Of a DNA stretch of 64,000 nucleotides, positions 8,407-18,762 are shown piece by piece (the first letter of the stretch is position 1; every line of letters begins with the position of its first letter). The notes under the pieces are model-generated. The model ran no database searches and was not told the origin of the DNA. It was given only the letters and a program-made list of their open reading frames with translations. Made by a program: the position numbers and the translations under genes. Origin of the DNA: JBMDXB01 sp048594885 (GTDB lineage Bacteria; Acidobacteriota; Vicinamibacteria; Vicinamibacterales; 2-12-FULL-66-21); contig JBMDXB010000041.1 of the NCBI GenBank assembly GCA_048594885.1, positions 186,001 through 250,000 on the forward strand. The letters are read 5' to 3'.

Positions 8407-9594
8407 CTAGGTCAGCGGGATCTGCACGCGGTACCGCACGGGCTGTCCGTTGCGGGTTGCGGGGCGGAAGACCCATGCCTTCACGGCAGCAAGGATCATC
8501 ACATCGTAATAGCGACGCTCGGCGGTCGTCATGACCAGGCGTACGAGATCGACCCGCCCATCTCCGGCGACGACGACTTCCACGGCGCCCAACTGCGCCT
8601 CGGCGAGGCCCACCAGTCCGAGAGTCGGCAGGTGCGGCCGCAGGAGCGCCGGGGGAATGACGTCCGGGTCGCTGCGATCGTGGATGCGCGTCGAGTCCTG
8701 GACAAGGTTCGGCGCAGGCGGCGGCGAGGACACGGTGCGTGCCGACAACAGCGGGAGGTCGTGCAGCATCGCGACGGATGGCACGAACGAAAGAGGATCC
8801 TGCGGCGACGTCGTGTTGGCCGCGACGGCCGGGCGGCGCATCGGCTTCCGCCGCAGAACAGCAGGCGCGGGCTGCGTGGTCTTCTCGATGCTCGCCGGTG
8901 CCGGAGGCGGGGTCTTTTTGAATGCGGATACCGCCACGTCGCGGAGCCTTTCGACGATCCCCTTTCCTTCCGCTTCACGATCACCTGGCGCGCCAGCAGC
9001 TCCGCGGCTTGCGACGGACAGGGTGGCGATGGCCGCCACAGCCACCACGCCCAGGAAGACGAGAGCCACGACTACCTTCGTGTACGACCTGCGGTGAGGC
9101 GCGGCCGGCTGTCGGGCGCCGCTCGGGACCTCCGCCTCGGTGCGTGTCTTTCGGCTCAATCGCTCGATTTCATCCTGGAGTTTCCGCTCCTCACCGATGT
9201 CGCTGAGCCTGGCACCGAGCGCGCGAAGATCGTTCTCGTGCCATGGCCGCTCGAAATACGCCAGCGCCTGCCGGAAGTCGGCGAGCGCATCACCGGTCCC
9301 GCCTCGTTCCTGCCCTTCGGCGAGCGCTCGAAGTTCGGTGGGTGCGTCCGACGGCAGCAGGGCCCGTAGCAGTTCACGGAGTCCCGATGCGTGGCGCGTC
9401 GCGTCGCCAGAGGCATGCCGTGCGCTCGGCGGTATTTGCAGCGATCCATCGCGCTCGAGCGCCAGCGCGCCCGGCTCCGGAACCGAACCAAGCCGGCCGT
9501 CCTCGAGCGCGTCCGCCACGCTGCGCACGACCGCGACGGCCTCGTGCCACGACACCGGCACCTGTTCACGCGTGACGAACATCGGCTGCTCCAT
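8407..9594 (-). CDS. TonB C-terminal-like domain protein with central membrane segment
   Basis: 395 aa. The N-terminal 165 residues are charged and cytoplasmic, with predicted helices (LRALGARLSDIGEERKLQDEIERLSR). One membrane segment follows (VVVALVFLGVVAVAAIATLSVA), then a proline/lysine-rich linker (KKTPPPAPASIEKTTQPAPA). The C-terminal domain (VEVVVAGDGRVDLVRLVMT, ILAAVKAWVFRPATRNGQPVRYRVQIPL) resembles the TonB C-terminal fold. Classical TonB has a very short cytoplasmic tail, so the large N-terminal region is unusual. It sits at the end of the Tad block, 16 bases after a small membrane protein, and may couple inner-membrane and envelope parts there. Function inferred. Confidence 0.65.
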   Translation of the reverse strand: MEQPMFVTREQVPVSWHEAVAVVRSVADALEDGRLGSVPEPGALALERDGSLQIPPSARHASGDATRHASGLRELLRALLPSDAPTELRALAEGQERGGTGDALADFRQALAYFERPWHENDLRALGARLSDIGEERKLQDEIERLSRKTRTEAEVPSGARQPAAPHRRSYTKVVVALVFLGVVAVAAIATLSVASRGAAGAPGDREAEGKGIVERLRDVAVSAFKKTPPPAPASIEKTTQPAPAVLRRKPMRRPAVAANTTSPQDPLSFVPSVAMLHDLPLLSARTVSSPPPAPNLVQDSTRIHDRSDPDVIPPALLRPHLPTLGLVGLAEAQLGAVEVVVAGDGRVDLVRLVMTTAERRYYDVMILAAVKAWVFRPATRNGQPVRYRVQIPLT

Positions 9595-9610
9595 TTCCTG
9601 CGGGCCCGGC

Positions 9611-9802
9611 CTACCCCGTCACCGCCTGCACGACGGCCGCGGCCATGCCCATCGCCCACTGAATGCCCTTGACGAGCGCGCGATCCACCGCCGTGACCGC
9701 GTCGACGGGCGTCCCATACATCCAGATGAAGAACCCCCCGAATATCGCGGCGGGCGCGATGAACAGCAGGGTCTCGGAACTGCCACGACCCGACGTTCTC
9801 AT
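9611..9802 (-). CDS. Small membrane protein (63 aa)
   Basis: 63 aa with one clear membrane helix (ETLLFIAPAAIFGGFFIWMYG) and a second amphipathic stretch (ALVKGIQWAMGMAAAVVQAV). The ATG overlaps the stop of the VWA gene (ATGA, 9799-9802), which argues that it is translated. No family recognised. Position between the VWA and TonB-like genes suggests a small subunit of an envelope complex. Confidence 0.6.
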   Translation of the reverse strand: MRTSGRGSSETLLFIAPAAIFGGFFIWMYGTPVDAVTAVDRALVKGIQWAMGMAAAVVQAVTG

Positions 9803-11838
9803 TTCGTTGCTCCTGCCTCGACTCGACTCGCGGTCAGCGGCTGCGGCGCGAAGTACCCGTTCTGGCTGCGGACGCGCGTATCCGGCACGCGGCTGGAGAT
9901 TTCCACCTCACGCCAGGCGCCGTCACGAGTCGAGTTCGTTGAGGTGTACGTGATGACGTAGCGGCGACGGAGGTTCTCCAGGATGCGGCGGTACTGGATA
10001 TCGAGCTCGGATACATCGGCCGGAAAGTACGCGTCGCCGCCGGACTCCGCCGCGACCTGCTCCAGGACCGTCTTGTCCACCTTCGGGCCGAGGCCGATCG
10101 TGAAGATGGCCACCTCGGTCTCCTTGATCGCCTCGAGCACCTCGTCGAACGTGTGACGGCTGCCGGGCGCCGTGCCGGGATTGTTCTCGTCCCGGCCATC
10201 GGTGACCACGACGATCACTCTCCTCGTCTTCTCGTGCTTCAGGCGGAACAGCGATCCGTAAATCGAGTCGTAGAGTGCGGTGCCACCGTTGGCGACATAG
10301 CCGTCGATGCCGGCGTGGCTGAACGAACGGTTGGTCGAGAGGTCGTGCGCGAACCAGATCTTGTCCGCGAAGGTCGCGACCGCGAGAGGATCCTCGGGCC
10401 GCAAGGCCGACACGAAGGAACGGGCGGCCGCCTGCACCGACGCGGCATCCTTCTTCATGCTGCCGCTCGAGTCCAGCAGCAGGATCATCGACACCGGCGC
10501 CACCGCCTCCTCGAACGTGTCGAGCGTCTGCTCCACGCCGTCCTCGACAACCACGACATCGTCCACGCTCACCGCCAGCAGCTCGCGGTCCCTGTTCATC
10601 AGCGAGAACTCGAACGAGGGGCGGATCGGCGGCGGCGTCGGGGCAAAGTAGCCGGCCCGCGTGCGCACCTTCCACTCCGGCTTGGTCGTCGCCAGCTCGA
10701 TCCGCCGCCACGTACCGTCGATCTTCTGATTGCTGGAGGTGTAGGCGACGACGTAGCGCTGCTGAACCTCGTCGGTGATGCGCTGATTCGCCCAGTCGAG
10801 TTCAGCCTCGCGGTAAGGGAAGAAGGCTCTGCCGCCCGTCTCAGCGCTGATTTCGCGCAGGAACTGTTCCCCCTTCATCGAGATCCCCGCCGACGCGGCG
10901 ATGCCAATCGCATAGAGCGTCAGGTGATTCCGTTTGATGGCAGCCAGCGCCTCCTGGCGCTCCAGCGTGCTGTGCTCGTCGTAGCCGTCGGTCATCAGCA
11001 CGATCGCGTGGCGGCCCTCGTAGGGCTGCAGTTGCTCGGCGACGGACCTGAGGACATTGAGGATCGCGGTCCCGCCCGTCGCACCGATTCCGTCGATTGC
11101 CTCGAGCACGGTCTTGCGATCGGTGGTCGGTCCGGTGATGGGCAGCAGCGTCCGGGAAAACGGGGCGACGACGATCAGGTCGTCCGGCCGGAGGTGCGAG
11201 ACCAGCTCCGAGGCGGCCTGCCGCACCGCGTCGATCCGGCGTGACATGCTCTGACTGGTGTCCACGAGCAGCGTGAAGGTCGCCGGCAGGCGCTCCGGAC
11301 GCGCCTGGTCGAGTGTCTGTGCCTCGCCGTTCTCCGACAGCCGGAAGTCCGCCGGCCCCAGCCCGCGCACGAACTGTCCCTTGGCGTCGTGCACCGCCAC
11401 GTCGAGCACGACGCTCGAAACCTGCGCGGCCTCGGTCACCTGCAGCGGCTCGAGCAGCACGCGATCGCGCGCCACCTGGCCGCCGGCGTCGCTGACCTCG
11501 ACGGCGATCTCACGCGCTTCGAACGGATTCGCGTCGGTCCATTCGAGCGCGTACGGCGGGCCGTCGGTGTCTTCTCCCAGGAGTGCCGAGTCCACGAAGA
11601 ACTTGACCGGCTGGAGTGCGCTGTCGTCGTGATGCTGCACCTGCGCGACGATGCGGATGCGCTGGACCAGCCCCGTCCGGCCGAGCGGAGATGTGATCTT
11701 CACCGACAGCCGGCCAACATCCTGGCCGGCGGACGCAGAGAGAACGACGCACGCGCTGAGTGCCGCGAGCACCGCAGCCGTAGGGCGCGACTTCAGTCGC
11801 GCCCATGCCGCCCGAGCGTGCACGGGGGTCCTAGGCAT
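9799..11838 (-). CDS. Secreted protein with two tandem VWFA-type domains
   Basis: 679 aa. N-terminal hydrophobic export signal (AAVLAALSACVVLSASAG). An Ig-like region (40-130) with PYALEWTDANP leads into VWA domain 1, whose MIDAS is DTSQS (193-197) with T-D-G at LMTDGYDE. A GYFAP element near residue 397 ends this unit. VWA domain 2 repeats the plan with MIDAS DSSGS (456-460), TDGRDEN and another GYFAP close to the C terminus. These are the VWFA-related proteins common in Acidobacteriota. The second unit lacks the full Ig-like lead-in, consistent with internal duplication. Paired with the MoxR-like ATPase gene (8-base overlap), a common ATPase/VWA pairing. Confidence 0.85.
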   Translation of the reverse strand: MPRTPVHARAAWARLKSRPTAAVLAALSACVVLSASAGQDVGRLSVKITSPLGRTGLVQRIRIVAQVQHHDDSALQPVKFFVDSALLGEDTDGPPYALEWTDANPFEAREIAVEVSDAGGQVARDRVLLEPLQVTEAAQVSSVVLDVAVHDAKGQFVRGLGPADFRLSENGEAQTLDQARPERLPATFTLLVDTSQSMSRRIDAVRQAASELVSHLRPDDLIVVAPFSRTLLPITGPTTDRKTVLEAIDGIGATGGTAILNVLRSVAEQLQPYEGRHAIVLMTDGYDEHSTLERQEALAAIKRNHLTLYAIGIAASAGISMKGEQFLREISAETGGRAFFPYREAELDWANQRITDEVQQRYVVAYTSSNQKIDGTWRRIELATTKPEWKVRTRAGYFAPTPPPIRPSFEFSLMNRDRELLAVSVDDVVVVEDGVEQTLDTFEEAVAPVSMILLLDSSGSMKKDAASVQAAARSFVSALRPEDPLAVATFADKIWFAHDLSTNRSFSHAGIDGYVANGGTALYDSIYGSLFRLKHEKTRRVIVVVTDGRDENNPGTAPGSRHTFDEVLEAIKETEVAIFTIGLGPKVDKTVLEQVAAESGGDAYFPADVSELDIQYRRILENLRRRYVITYTSTNSTRDGAWREVEISSRVPDTRVRSQNGYFAPQPLTASRVEAGATK

Positions 11839-13168
11839 ACGAGGCCGGCATCTCGCGGTCGTCTACGAAGTAGCTCGCGCATGCGGCCTCGAGCAGGTCC
11901 GGCGTCAGCCGCCGCTCGTCGCCGAGGTAATCGGCGAGCGAGAGCACGTGCTCGACGAGGTCGCGCGGATGGCAGCCGCGCAACTGGATCTGGCGCGGCC
12001 GGTAGAAGTTCGCGAGCATGTGGTCGATCGGCTCGCGGTCGAATGGGATCAGCCGTTCGTCGCAGACGTTGCGGAAGATCTGCATGAACTCCGGCAGCGT
12101 CGGGCTCTCGGCGAAGATCTTGTAGTGGATGCGGCGGAGAAACGCCTCGTCCACCAGGTCCGCCGGCTTGATGTTGGTCGCGAAGACTACCAGCGTCATG
12201 AACGGCAGCTCGAATTTCTGGCCGCTCTGCAGCGTCAGGAAGTCCACGCGGCTCTCGAGCGGCACGATCCACCGGTTGAGGAGTTCCCTCGGCGAGCACG
12301 CCTGCCGGCCGAAATCGTCGATCACGAGCACGCCGCCGTTGGCAACCGTCTGCACGGGCGCGCCGTAGAAACCGGAGGTCGGGTTGTAGCTCAGCTCGAG
12401 TGATTCCAGCGTCAGCTCGCCGCCAACCATCACCATCGGGCGATGGCAGATCACCCATCGGGCGTCGAACTGCTGCCCCTTGTCGAGGCCGTATCCAACC
12501 GCCGGATCGTCGGACGTCGTGGCCTCGATTGGCTCGTGGTTGACTGGGTCGAACAGACGGATGATGTTGCCTTCCACCTCGATGGCGTGCGGGATGGCGA
12601 TCTCTCCTTCGAGCAGCTTGCGGATCGCCTGCGAGATCACCGTCTTGCCATTTCCCGGCGGGCCGTAGACGAACATCGAGTGACCCGCGTTGATGGCCGG
12701 TCCGAGCTGGTCGAGCACGCGCTCGCCGATGACCAGATGGGAGAACGCCCGGCGCACCTGCTCGCGCGTCGCCTTTGGCGGCCGCGCGTCACGAAACGCG
12801 TACAGATAGCGGCGGTACTGCTCCAGGGGCACTGGCGCGTAGCCGACGTAATGGCTCGATTCGAGAAAGAGCGCCGCGCGCGTGCGGCCAGAGTCCGTGA
12901 TGCGGTACCGGTACGAGGAGCGGCCGATCATCGAGCCGCCGCCGATCTCGCAGTGGTGCTGGGCGACGAGCATCTCGATCACCGGCTCGATGACGCTGAA
13001 GTTCAGTCCGAGGCGGCGGGCCAGCTCGATCCCGGTCAGCTCGCCGGTGAAATGCAGCGTCTTCAGCGCGAGCTGGATGAGCAGGTCCGCCTTGAGGCCC
13101 GATTCTTCCAGGGTGGTCGGGGCCAGAGGATGCTCGACCGCTTGCAGCGCGGCGGTGGTCGTCGTCAT
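11831..13168 (-). CDS. MoxR-like AAA ATPase with N-terminal winged helix
   Basis: 445 aa. Residues 25-105 look like a winged-helix domain (LTGIELARRLGLNFSVIEPVIEMLVAQHHCEI). The AAA+ module has Walker A GPPGNGKT (169-176), Walker B GGVLVIDDFG, sensor-1 VVFATN and an arginine-finger region FLRRIHYKI. Family ATPases often remodel or activate VWA partners. The stop overlaps the start of the double-VWA gene and the start overlaps the TPR gene stop (ATGA), so the three are coupled in one transcript with the pilus genes. Cytoplasmic, with ATP-driven assembly or quality control of the pilus apparatus inferred. Confidence 0.8.
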   Translation of the reverse strand: MTTTTAALQAVEHPLAPTTLEESGLKADLLIQLALKTLHFTGELTGIELARRLGLNFSVIEPVIEMLVAQHHCEIGGGSMIGRSSYRYRITDSGRTRAALFLESSHYVGYAPVPLEQYRRYLYAFRDARPPKATREQVRRAFSHLVIGERVLDQLGPAINAGHSMFVYGPPGNGKTVISQAIRKLLEGEIAIPHAIEVEGNIIRLFDPVNHEPIEATTSDDPAVGYGLDKGQQFDARWVICHRPMVMVGGELTLESLELSYNPTSGFYGAPVQTVANGGVLVIDDFGRQACSPRELLNRWIVPLESRVDFLTLQSGQKFELPFMTLVVFATNIKPADLVDEAFLRRIHYKIFAESPTLPEFMQIFRNVCDERLIPFDREPIDHMLANFYRPRQIQLRGCHPRDLVEHVLSLADYLGDERRLTPDLLEAACASYFVDDREMPASYA

Positions 13169-14148
13169 TCGAATTCTCCCGGCGCGTCGGCCGGCAAGGC
13201 TTGGAGCGCTTTCGCGCGCTGGCAGGAGTCCTGCGGGCCGTCACCTGCACGGCACGCGGCCTCGAACGCCGCGCGCGCCGCCAAACGGTCTCCGAGCGAA
13301 AGGTTGATGATGCCCTCGTTGTAGTCGGCCCGCGCGACGGGCCCGGCGTCGCGCAGCGCCTGGCGGGCGAGATCCATCTGGCCAGCGGCCGCGAACGCCA
13401 GCGCGAGGTTGTGCCGTGGCGCGATCAGTATCGCGTCGGCTGCGACCGCCCGTTGGAAATAGCGGATGGCGGTTGCGGCGTCGCCGTCGATGAGCGACAG
13501 GTAGCCGATATTGTTCAGGGCGTAGGCGGCGTTGGGCTTGATCGCCAGAGCGATCTCATAGGCAGTCCTCGCCGCACGGTTCTGTCCGAGCGCCTGCAGG
13601 ACCGTTCCGAGAGTGTTCCGGGCCTGCGCCGAGTGCGGTGCGAAGTAGACCGCGCGGTGCGCATCGGGAAGCGCTAGCCCTGGCAGCCGCGCGTCGCGCC
13701 ACAGGCGCGCGAGCCCGTCGTAGGTTGCCGCATCGCGCGGGTCGAACACCAGCGCCACGCGGTAGTGGCGGTGCGCCGCGTCGAAGACGCCGAGCCGCGC
13801 GTATTCCGCCGCCACTCGACGGTTCGATTCGGCGCACGGCATCGTCTGTACGGCGAGGAGCGCGGCTGCCAGTCCCGGATCGGAGCTCTCGAGTGTCGCA
13901 CCCTGCGCCTGCTTGGGAACGGGCCTGGCGCGCGCCGACAGTTCGCGAATCTTGCCGATCGCCGTTTCCAGTGAATCCGTCATGACGCCCGTGTCATACG
14001 GGGCGGGAGCGGCCGTGGAGTCCGGCCGGGCGGGCCGCACGAAGCGGTCCGTGAGGCCCGTCCGCCGGGACGATGACGCACATCCCGACGCCATCGCTCC
14101 GGCGATAAGAAACGCAATAGTCAGACGGGCCCGCGTGTTCATGGTCAT
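13165..14148 (-). CDS. tadD: TadD-like TPR lipoprotein of the Tad pilus system
   Basis: 327 aa. Signal peptide with lipobox ending at MASGC (about Cys23), so an outer-membrane lipoprotein is expected. The body consists of TPR helices (HYRVALVFDPRDAATYDGLARLW; YEIALAIKPNAAYALNNIGYLSLIDGDAATAIRYFQRAV). TadD lipoproteins are pilotins or assembly factors for the Tad secretin. Two ATGs (14148 and 14142) are both usable. Downstream of tadC and overlapping the MoxR-like ATPase gene by ATGA. Confidence 0.8.
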   Translation of the reverse strand: MTMNTRARLTIAFLIAGAMASGCASSSRRTGLTDRFVRPARPDSTAAPAPYDTGVMTDSLETAIGKIRELSARARPVPKQAQGATLESSDPGLAAALLAVQTMPCAESNRRVAAEYARLGVFDAAHRHYRVALVFDPRDAATYDGLARLWRDARLPGLALPDAHRAVYFAPHSAQARNTLGTVLQALGQNRAARTAYEIALAIKPNAAYALNNIGYLSLIDGDAATAIRYFQRAVAADAILIAPRHNLALAFAAAGQMDLARQALRDAGPVARADYNEGIINLSLGDRLAARAAFEAACRAGDGPQDSCQRAKALQALPADAPGEFE

Positions 14149-14183
14149 GTTCCGTTCAATTCCGAGACGGGCGAAGGCGCGTT

Positions 14184-14285
14184 CTACTCGAACTGATCGC
14201 TGCGCAGACGTGCGCGACGCTTCGCGAGGTAGAGGCCGCCAAACACCACCGCGCCGATGATCCCGACCAACGTCATAGTGTCCAT
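14184..14285 (-). CDS. Candidate 33-aa membrane peptide between tadC and tadD
   Basis: 33 codons starting MDTMTLVGIIGAVVFGGLYL, then AKRRARLRSDQFE. One membrane helix is followed by a positively charged tail, so the C terminus would lie in the cytoplasm. A ribosome site (AAAGGAGTGAGGAC) stands immediately before the ATG, better than most in this region. It fills most of an otherwise empty gap in a tightly packed operon. No known family; could be a small subunit stabilising TadB/TadC. Confidence 0.6.
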   Translation of the reverse strand: MDTMTLVGIIGAVVFGGLYLAKRRARLRSDQFE

Positions 14286-14331
14286 GTCCTCACTCCTTTG
14301 TTTTTTCCTGTCGTCACGAGTACCAACCCAT

Positions 14332-15249
14332 TCACTTCGCCCCGAGAATTCCGATTGTTTCCAGGATTTTCAGAACCGCCGGCCCGAGCACGACGACGTA
14401 GAGCGCGGGGAAGAGCAGAAATACGAGCGGGAACACGAGCTTCACGGTCAGCTTGGCCGCGCGTTCTTCCGCGCGCTGCCGCCGCTTGGTGCGCGCCGTG
14501 TCCGCATGGGTCCTCAAGGCCTGCGCGACGCTCGTGCCGAACCGGTCCGTCTGCACGAGCATGGCGACCAGCGCGCGCACGTCGTCGACGCGCGTCCGCT
14601 CGGCGAAGTTCTTGAGCGCCTCGAGTCGCGGCTTCCCGGCGCGGCTCTCCGTCGTCACCAGTCGCAGCTCCTCGGCCAGCGCCGGATACGCGATGTCCAG
14701 CTCCTCGCTCGCCTTCACGATGGCCTGATCCATGCTCGACCCTGCTTCGAGGCACACGATGAAGAGATCCAGCGCGTCCGGCAGCCCGTTCCGGATCACC
14801 TTCTGTCGCTGTCTGGTCTTGTAGCCCAACCAGAAGTCCGGCAGCATGTAGCCGACGATGGTCGCGGCCGCGGCAATCAGGAATTTCCCGCCGCCGAAGA
14901 CGGCCAGCGCGCTCGTACCGAGAACCGCGGCCGTCGCGAGCTTCGCCACCGAGAAGGCGATCGCTGCGTTGATGCTGCGATAGCCCGCGGCCGTCAACCG
15001 GCGCCGGATCAGGGACATCTCCTTCGGAGACTTCGGCACGACCGACCCAATCCTCTTGGCAAGTGCGCTGGGCGTATCCGTCAGCATCGGCGCCTGGAGC
15101 ACCAGGCTCTGCGTCGGTGGTCCCGTCAGCGCCTCGAGCCGCCTCCGCGCAGGAGCGCGATCGAGCAGGAACGATCGGACGACTAGCGCTGTCGTCGCAC
15201 CGACGCCGATGAACACCGCCAGAACTGTCAACAGGAGATCCGCGTTCAT
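14332..15249 (-). CDS. tadC: TadC, inner-membrane platform protein (T2SS F family)
   Basis: 305 aa. N-terminal membrane segment (LLLTVLAVFIGVGATTALVV), a central pair around LATAAVLGTSALAVFGG and FLIAAAATIVGYMLPDFWL, then the T2SSF core (RQKVIRNGLPDALDLFIVCLEAGSSMDQAI, FAERTRVDDVRALVAMLVQTDRFGTSVAQALRTHA) and a C-terminal helix pair (LVFPLVFLLFPALYVVVLGPAVL). The DALDLFIVCLEAGSS and RFGTSVAQALR blocks are diagnostic of TadC. It forms the membrane platform with TadB above the TadA motor. Confidence 0.92.
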   Translation of the reverse strand: MNADLLLTVLAVFIGVGATTALVVRSFLLDRAPARRRLEALTGPPTQSLVLQAPMLTDTPSALAKRIGSVVPKSPKEMSLIRRRLTAAGYRSINAAIAFSVAKLATAAVLGTSALAVFGGGKFLIAAAATIVGYMLPDFWLGYKTRQRQKVIRNGLPDALDLFIVCLEAGSSMDQAIVKASEELDIAYPALAEELRLVTTESRAGKPRLEALKNFAERTRVDDVRALVAMLVQTDRFGTSVAQALRTHADTARTKRRQRAEERAAKLTVKLVFPLVFLLFPALYVVVLGPAVLKILETIGILGAK

Positions 15250-15256
15250 GGTCGCC

Positions 15257-16237
15257 TCAGTATTCGAGATTCGTGAGCCGCTTCACGACCAGGCCGCCAG
15301 TCACCTGCATCACAACCGCGGCGATCACCAGCTTGATGCCTACAGGATCGGTCACGAGCGTCTTCATGTTGTCCGGAGAAACGATTGTGATCGCGGCCGC
15401 GGTTGCGGGCGGAAGCGCGACGAGCACCGCCCCGGTCATGCGGGCATGTGCGGAAATGACTCTGACCTGCCGCTTCACCTTGAATCGCTCGCGGACGACG
15501 CGCGCCAGGTTCTCGAGGACTTCGGAGAGGTTGCCGCCCGCTTCGCGCTGTGTGAGCACCGCCGTCGCAAAGAATCTGGCGTCCAGCAGCGGAATGCGCT
15601 CGGCAAATGCGCGCAAAGCGTCGGCCAGCGGCATGCCGAAGTTCTGGCGATCGTAGAGCAGCTTGAACTCCGATCCGACCGGAGCAGGGATCTCCTCCGC
15701 GACCATCCCGAGGCCGGTCGTGAAGGCGTGACCCGCGCGCAGCGCTCTCGAGATGAGGTCGATGGCCTCGGGGAAGCCTTCCTCGAACTTGAGCAGCTTC
15801 TTGCTGCGCTGCCAGCGCAGGTAGAAGAACGGACAGGACATGAGGAATGCGCCGACGACCGCGGCGATGCCGCGGTATCCGGTGAAGACGGTGATGAGGG
15901 AGTAGCCGCCGACTCCGGCGGTTACGCTCAACAACACAAACGTGCCGACGGTCATCCGCGAATCGGACTGCTCGAGCAGGCGCTCGAGCCAGGATGTGAT
16001 GCCCGTCGTACGGACGAGGAGGTGGTTCAGAGCCCCGATCTGACTGAGCTGCTGTTCTTCCTTTGCGAGCAACGGCCGCCGGGCCGCGAGCGATCGAGCG
16101 CCCCCCTTGAGGCGTCTCCTGAGCTGCCTGATCGACTCGTGCTCCGAGCGCAGGATGACGCCCCAGTACAGGCCGACCACGATGACCAGGACGCCGACGA
16201 AGGTGCCGAGAATCAGCGGATGCACTGTCCCTCCCAT
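15257..16237 (-). CDS. tadB: TadB, inner-membrane platform protein (T2SS F family)
   Basis: 326 aa. N-terminal membrane helix (LILGTFVGVLVIVVGLYWGVIL) and a middle pair (MTVGTFVLLSVTAGVGGYSLI; IAAVVGAFLMSCPFFYLRW). The T2SSF core is EEGFPEAIDLISRALRAGHAFTTGLGMVAEE and FATAVLTQREAGGNLSEVLENLARVVRERF, with C-terminal helices near the end. TadB and TadC are paralogous halves of the Tad platform. Separated from tadA by one base and from tadC by 7 bases. Confidence 0.92.
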   Translation of the reverse strand: MGGTVHPLILGTFVGVLVIVVGLYWGVILRSEHESIRQLRRRLKGGARSLAARRPLLAKEEQQLSQIGALNHLLVRTTGITSWLERLLEQSDSRMTVGTFVLLSVTAGVGGYSLITVFTGYRGIAAVVGAFLMSCPFFYLRWQRSKKLLKFEEGFPEAIDLISRALRAGHAFTTGLGMVAEEIPAPVGSEFKLLYDRQNFGMPLADALRAFAERIPLLDARFFATAVLTQREAGGNLSEVLENLARVVRERFKVKRQVRVISAHARMTGAVLVALPPATAAAITIVSPDNMKTLVTDPVGIKLVIAAVVMQVTGGLVVKRLTNLEY

Positions 16238-16238
16238 G

Positions 16239-17570
<1,332 letters not shown>

Positions 17571-17592
17571 TCCAGTGCTCCTCGGCTTCCGG

Positions 17593-18762
17593 TTACGACC
17601 GTGCCAGGCCAAGGCGGCCGAAGAGGCCGGCCTGACGTTCCTCGGTGTTTGCGGCCTTCGCGACGTCCAGCCCCGCGAGGCTTCGCGCCAGACTGGCGAA
17701 CGACGCGGACAGCCGGTTGTGGTTGTCGATCACCACGGGGCGGCCCTTGTTGAGCCCGTCCAGCGCGAGCCGGTAATCGCTCGGAATCACGTGGCGCACG
17801 GCGCCGCCCGTGACCCGCTCGACGTCCTCGCGGCCGATCTCGCAGTTGCGATCGAATCGGTTGATGACGAGCGCGACATGTTCCTTGCCGTACCGTTGCC
17901 TGAGGGCGAGCGACAGGGCGCCGGCGCGCCGCACAGTCGCCAGCTCCTGGTTGGCCACGATGACGACGCTCGCCGCGCGGTCGAGCGAATCGAGCATCGT
18001 GATGTCCGAACGTGGCACATCGAGGATGACGTATTCGTAGTGTTTCGCGGTGAAGTCGATCATCTCGCGCACGGGCTCGGGTCCTGCAATCGGCGAGACG
18101 CCACGATCGGATGATCCCAGCACGTGCAGGCCGGCGGGCGTCGTCGAAATCACGCCGTGCAGGTAGGCCTCGTCGAGGCGGTGGATGTTCTCGAGGACGT
18201 CCGCCGTCGTGAACCGCGGCTCGACCCCGGTGAACAGCGCCGTGTCTCCGTGCGAGAGATGGAGGTCCACCAGCAGCGAACGGCGGGGCGCCACGCGGGC
18301 CAGCGCGGTCGCGATGTTCACCGCCACCGTCGTCGTGCCGACGCCGCCTTTGGCGCCGACGAAGGCAAACAGCTGCCCTTCCGGTTCGCCGTGAACGTGC
18401 TGCGCGGTCACGCGCTGCACCGCAGCCACCAGGACCGCGGCCGTCAGCGGCTCTGGAATCCACTCGCTGACGCCGGCCCGCATCGCTTCCAGCATCAACG
18501 TCGCATCGAGGGCGGGGGCGACGATCACGACACCGATGCCTGGATGCTGCCGCTTCAGGTGCATCAGCGCCGGCGGCAGGGACTGGCGATCGCGGAGATC
18601 GACAATCACCGCGTCCGGCTGCGGCGCGCCAGATCGCCCGATCGCCGCGAGATCGTCGATCGCATGCGAAGAGACGTGGGCGCCGCTCTCACGCATCATC
18701 TCGTCGATCTGGCGGTCTGACGAACCCGTAACAACGATCCTGACCTTCGAATGAGTCTTCAT
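17593..18762 (-). CDS. cpaE: TadZ/CpaE, MinD/ParA-like pilus localisation ATPase
   Basis: 389 aa. The N-terminal 125 residues form a degenerate receiver-like domain (VRIVVTGSSDRQIDEMM, AVIVDLRD, WIPEPLTAAVL). The ParA/MinD domain has deviant Walker A KGGVGTT (138-144) and LLVDLHLSHGD. These proteins position the Tad machine at the cell pole. Its ATG overlaps the stop of the TadG-like gene by one base (TAATG) and it is followed by tadA after 22 bases. Confidence 0.9.
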   Translation of the reverse strand: MKTHSKVRIVVTGSSDRQIDEMMRESGAHVSSHAIDDLAAIGRSGAPQPDAVIVDLRDRQSLPPALMHLKRQHPGIGVVIVAPALDATLMLEAMRAGVSEWIPEPLTAAVLVAAVQRVTAQHVHGEPEGQLFAFVGAKGGVGTTTVAVNIATALARVAPRRSLLVDLHLSHGDTALFTGVEPRFTTADVLENIHRLDEAYLHGVISTTPAGLHVLGSSDRGVSPIAGPEPVREMIDFTAKHYEYVILDVPRSDITMLDSLDRAASVVIVANQELATVRRAGALSLALRQRYGKEHVALVINRFDRNCEIGREDVERVTGGAVRHVIPSDYRLALDGLNKGRPVVIDNHNRLSASFASLARSLAGLDVAKAANTEERQAGLFGRLGLARS

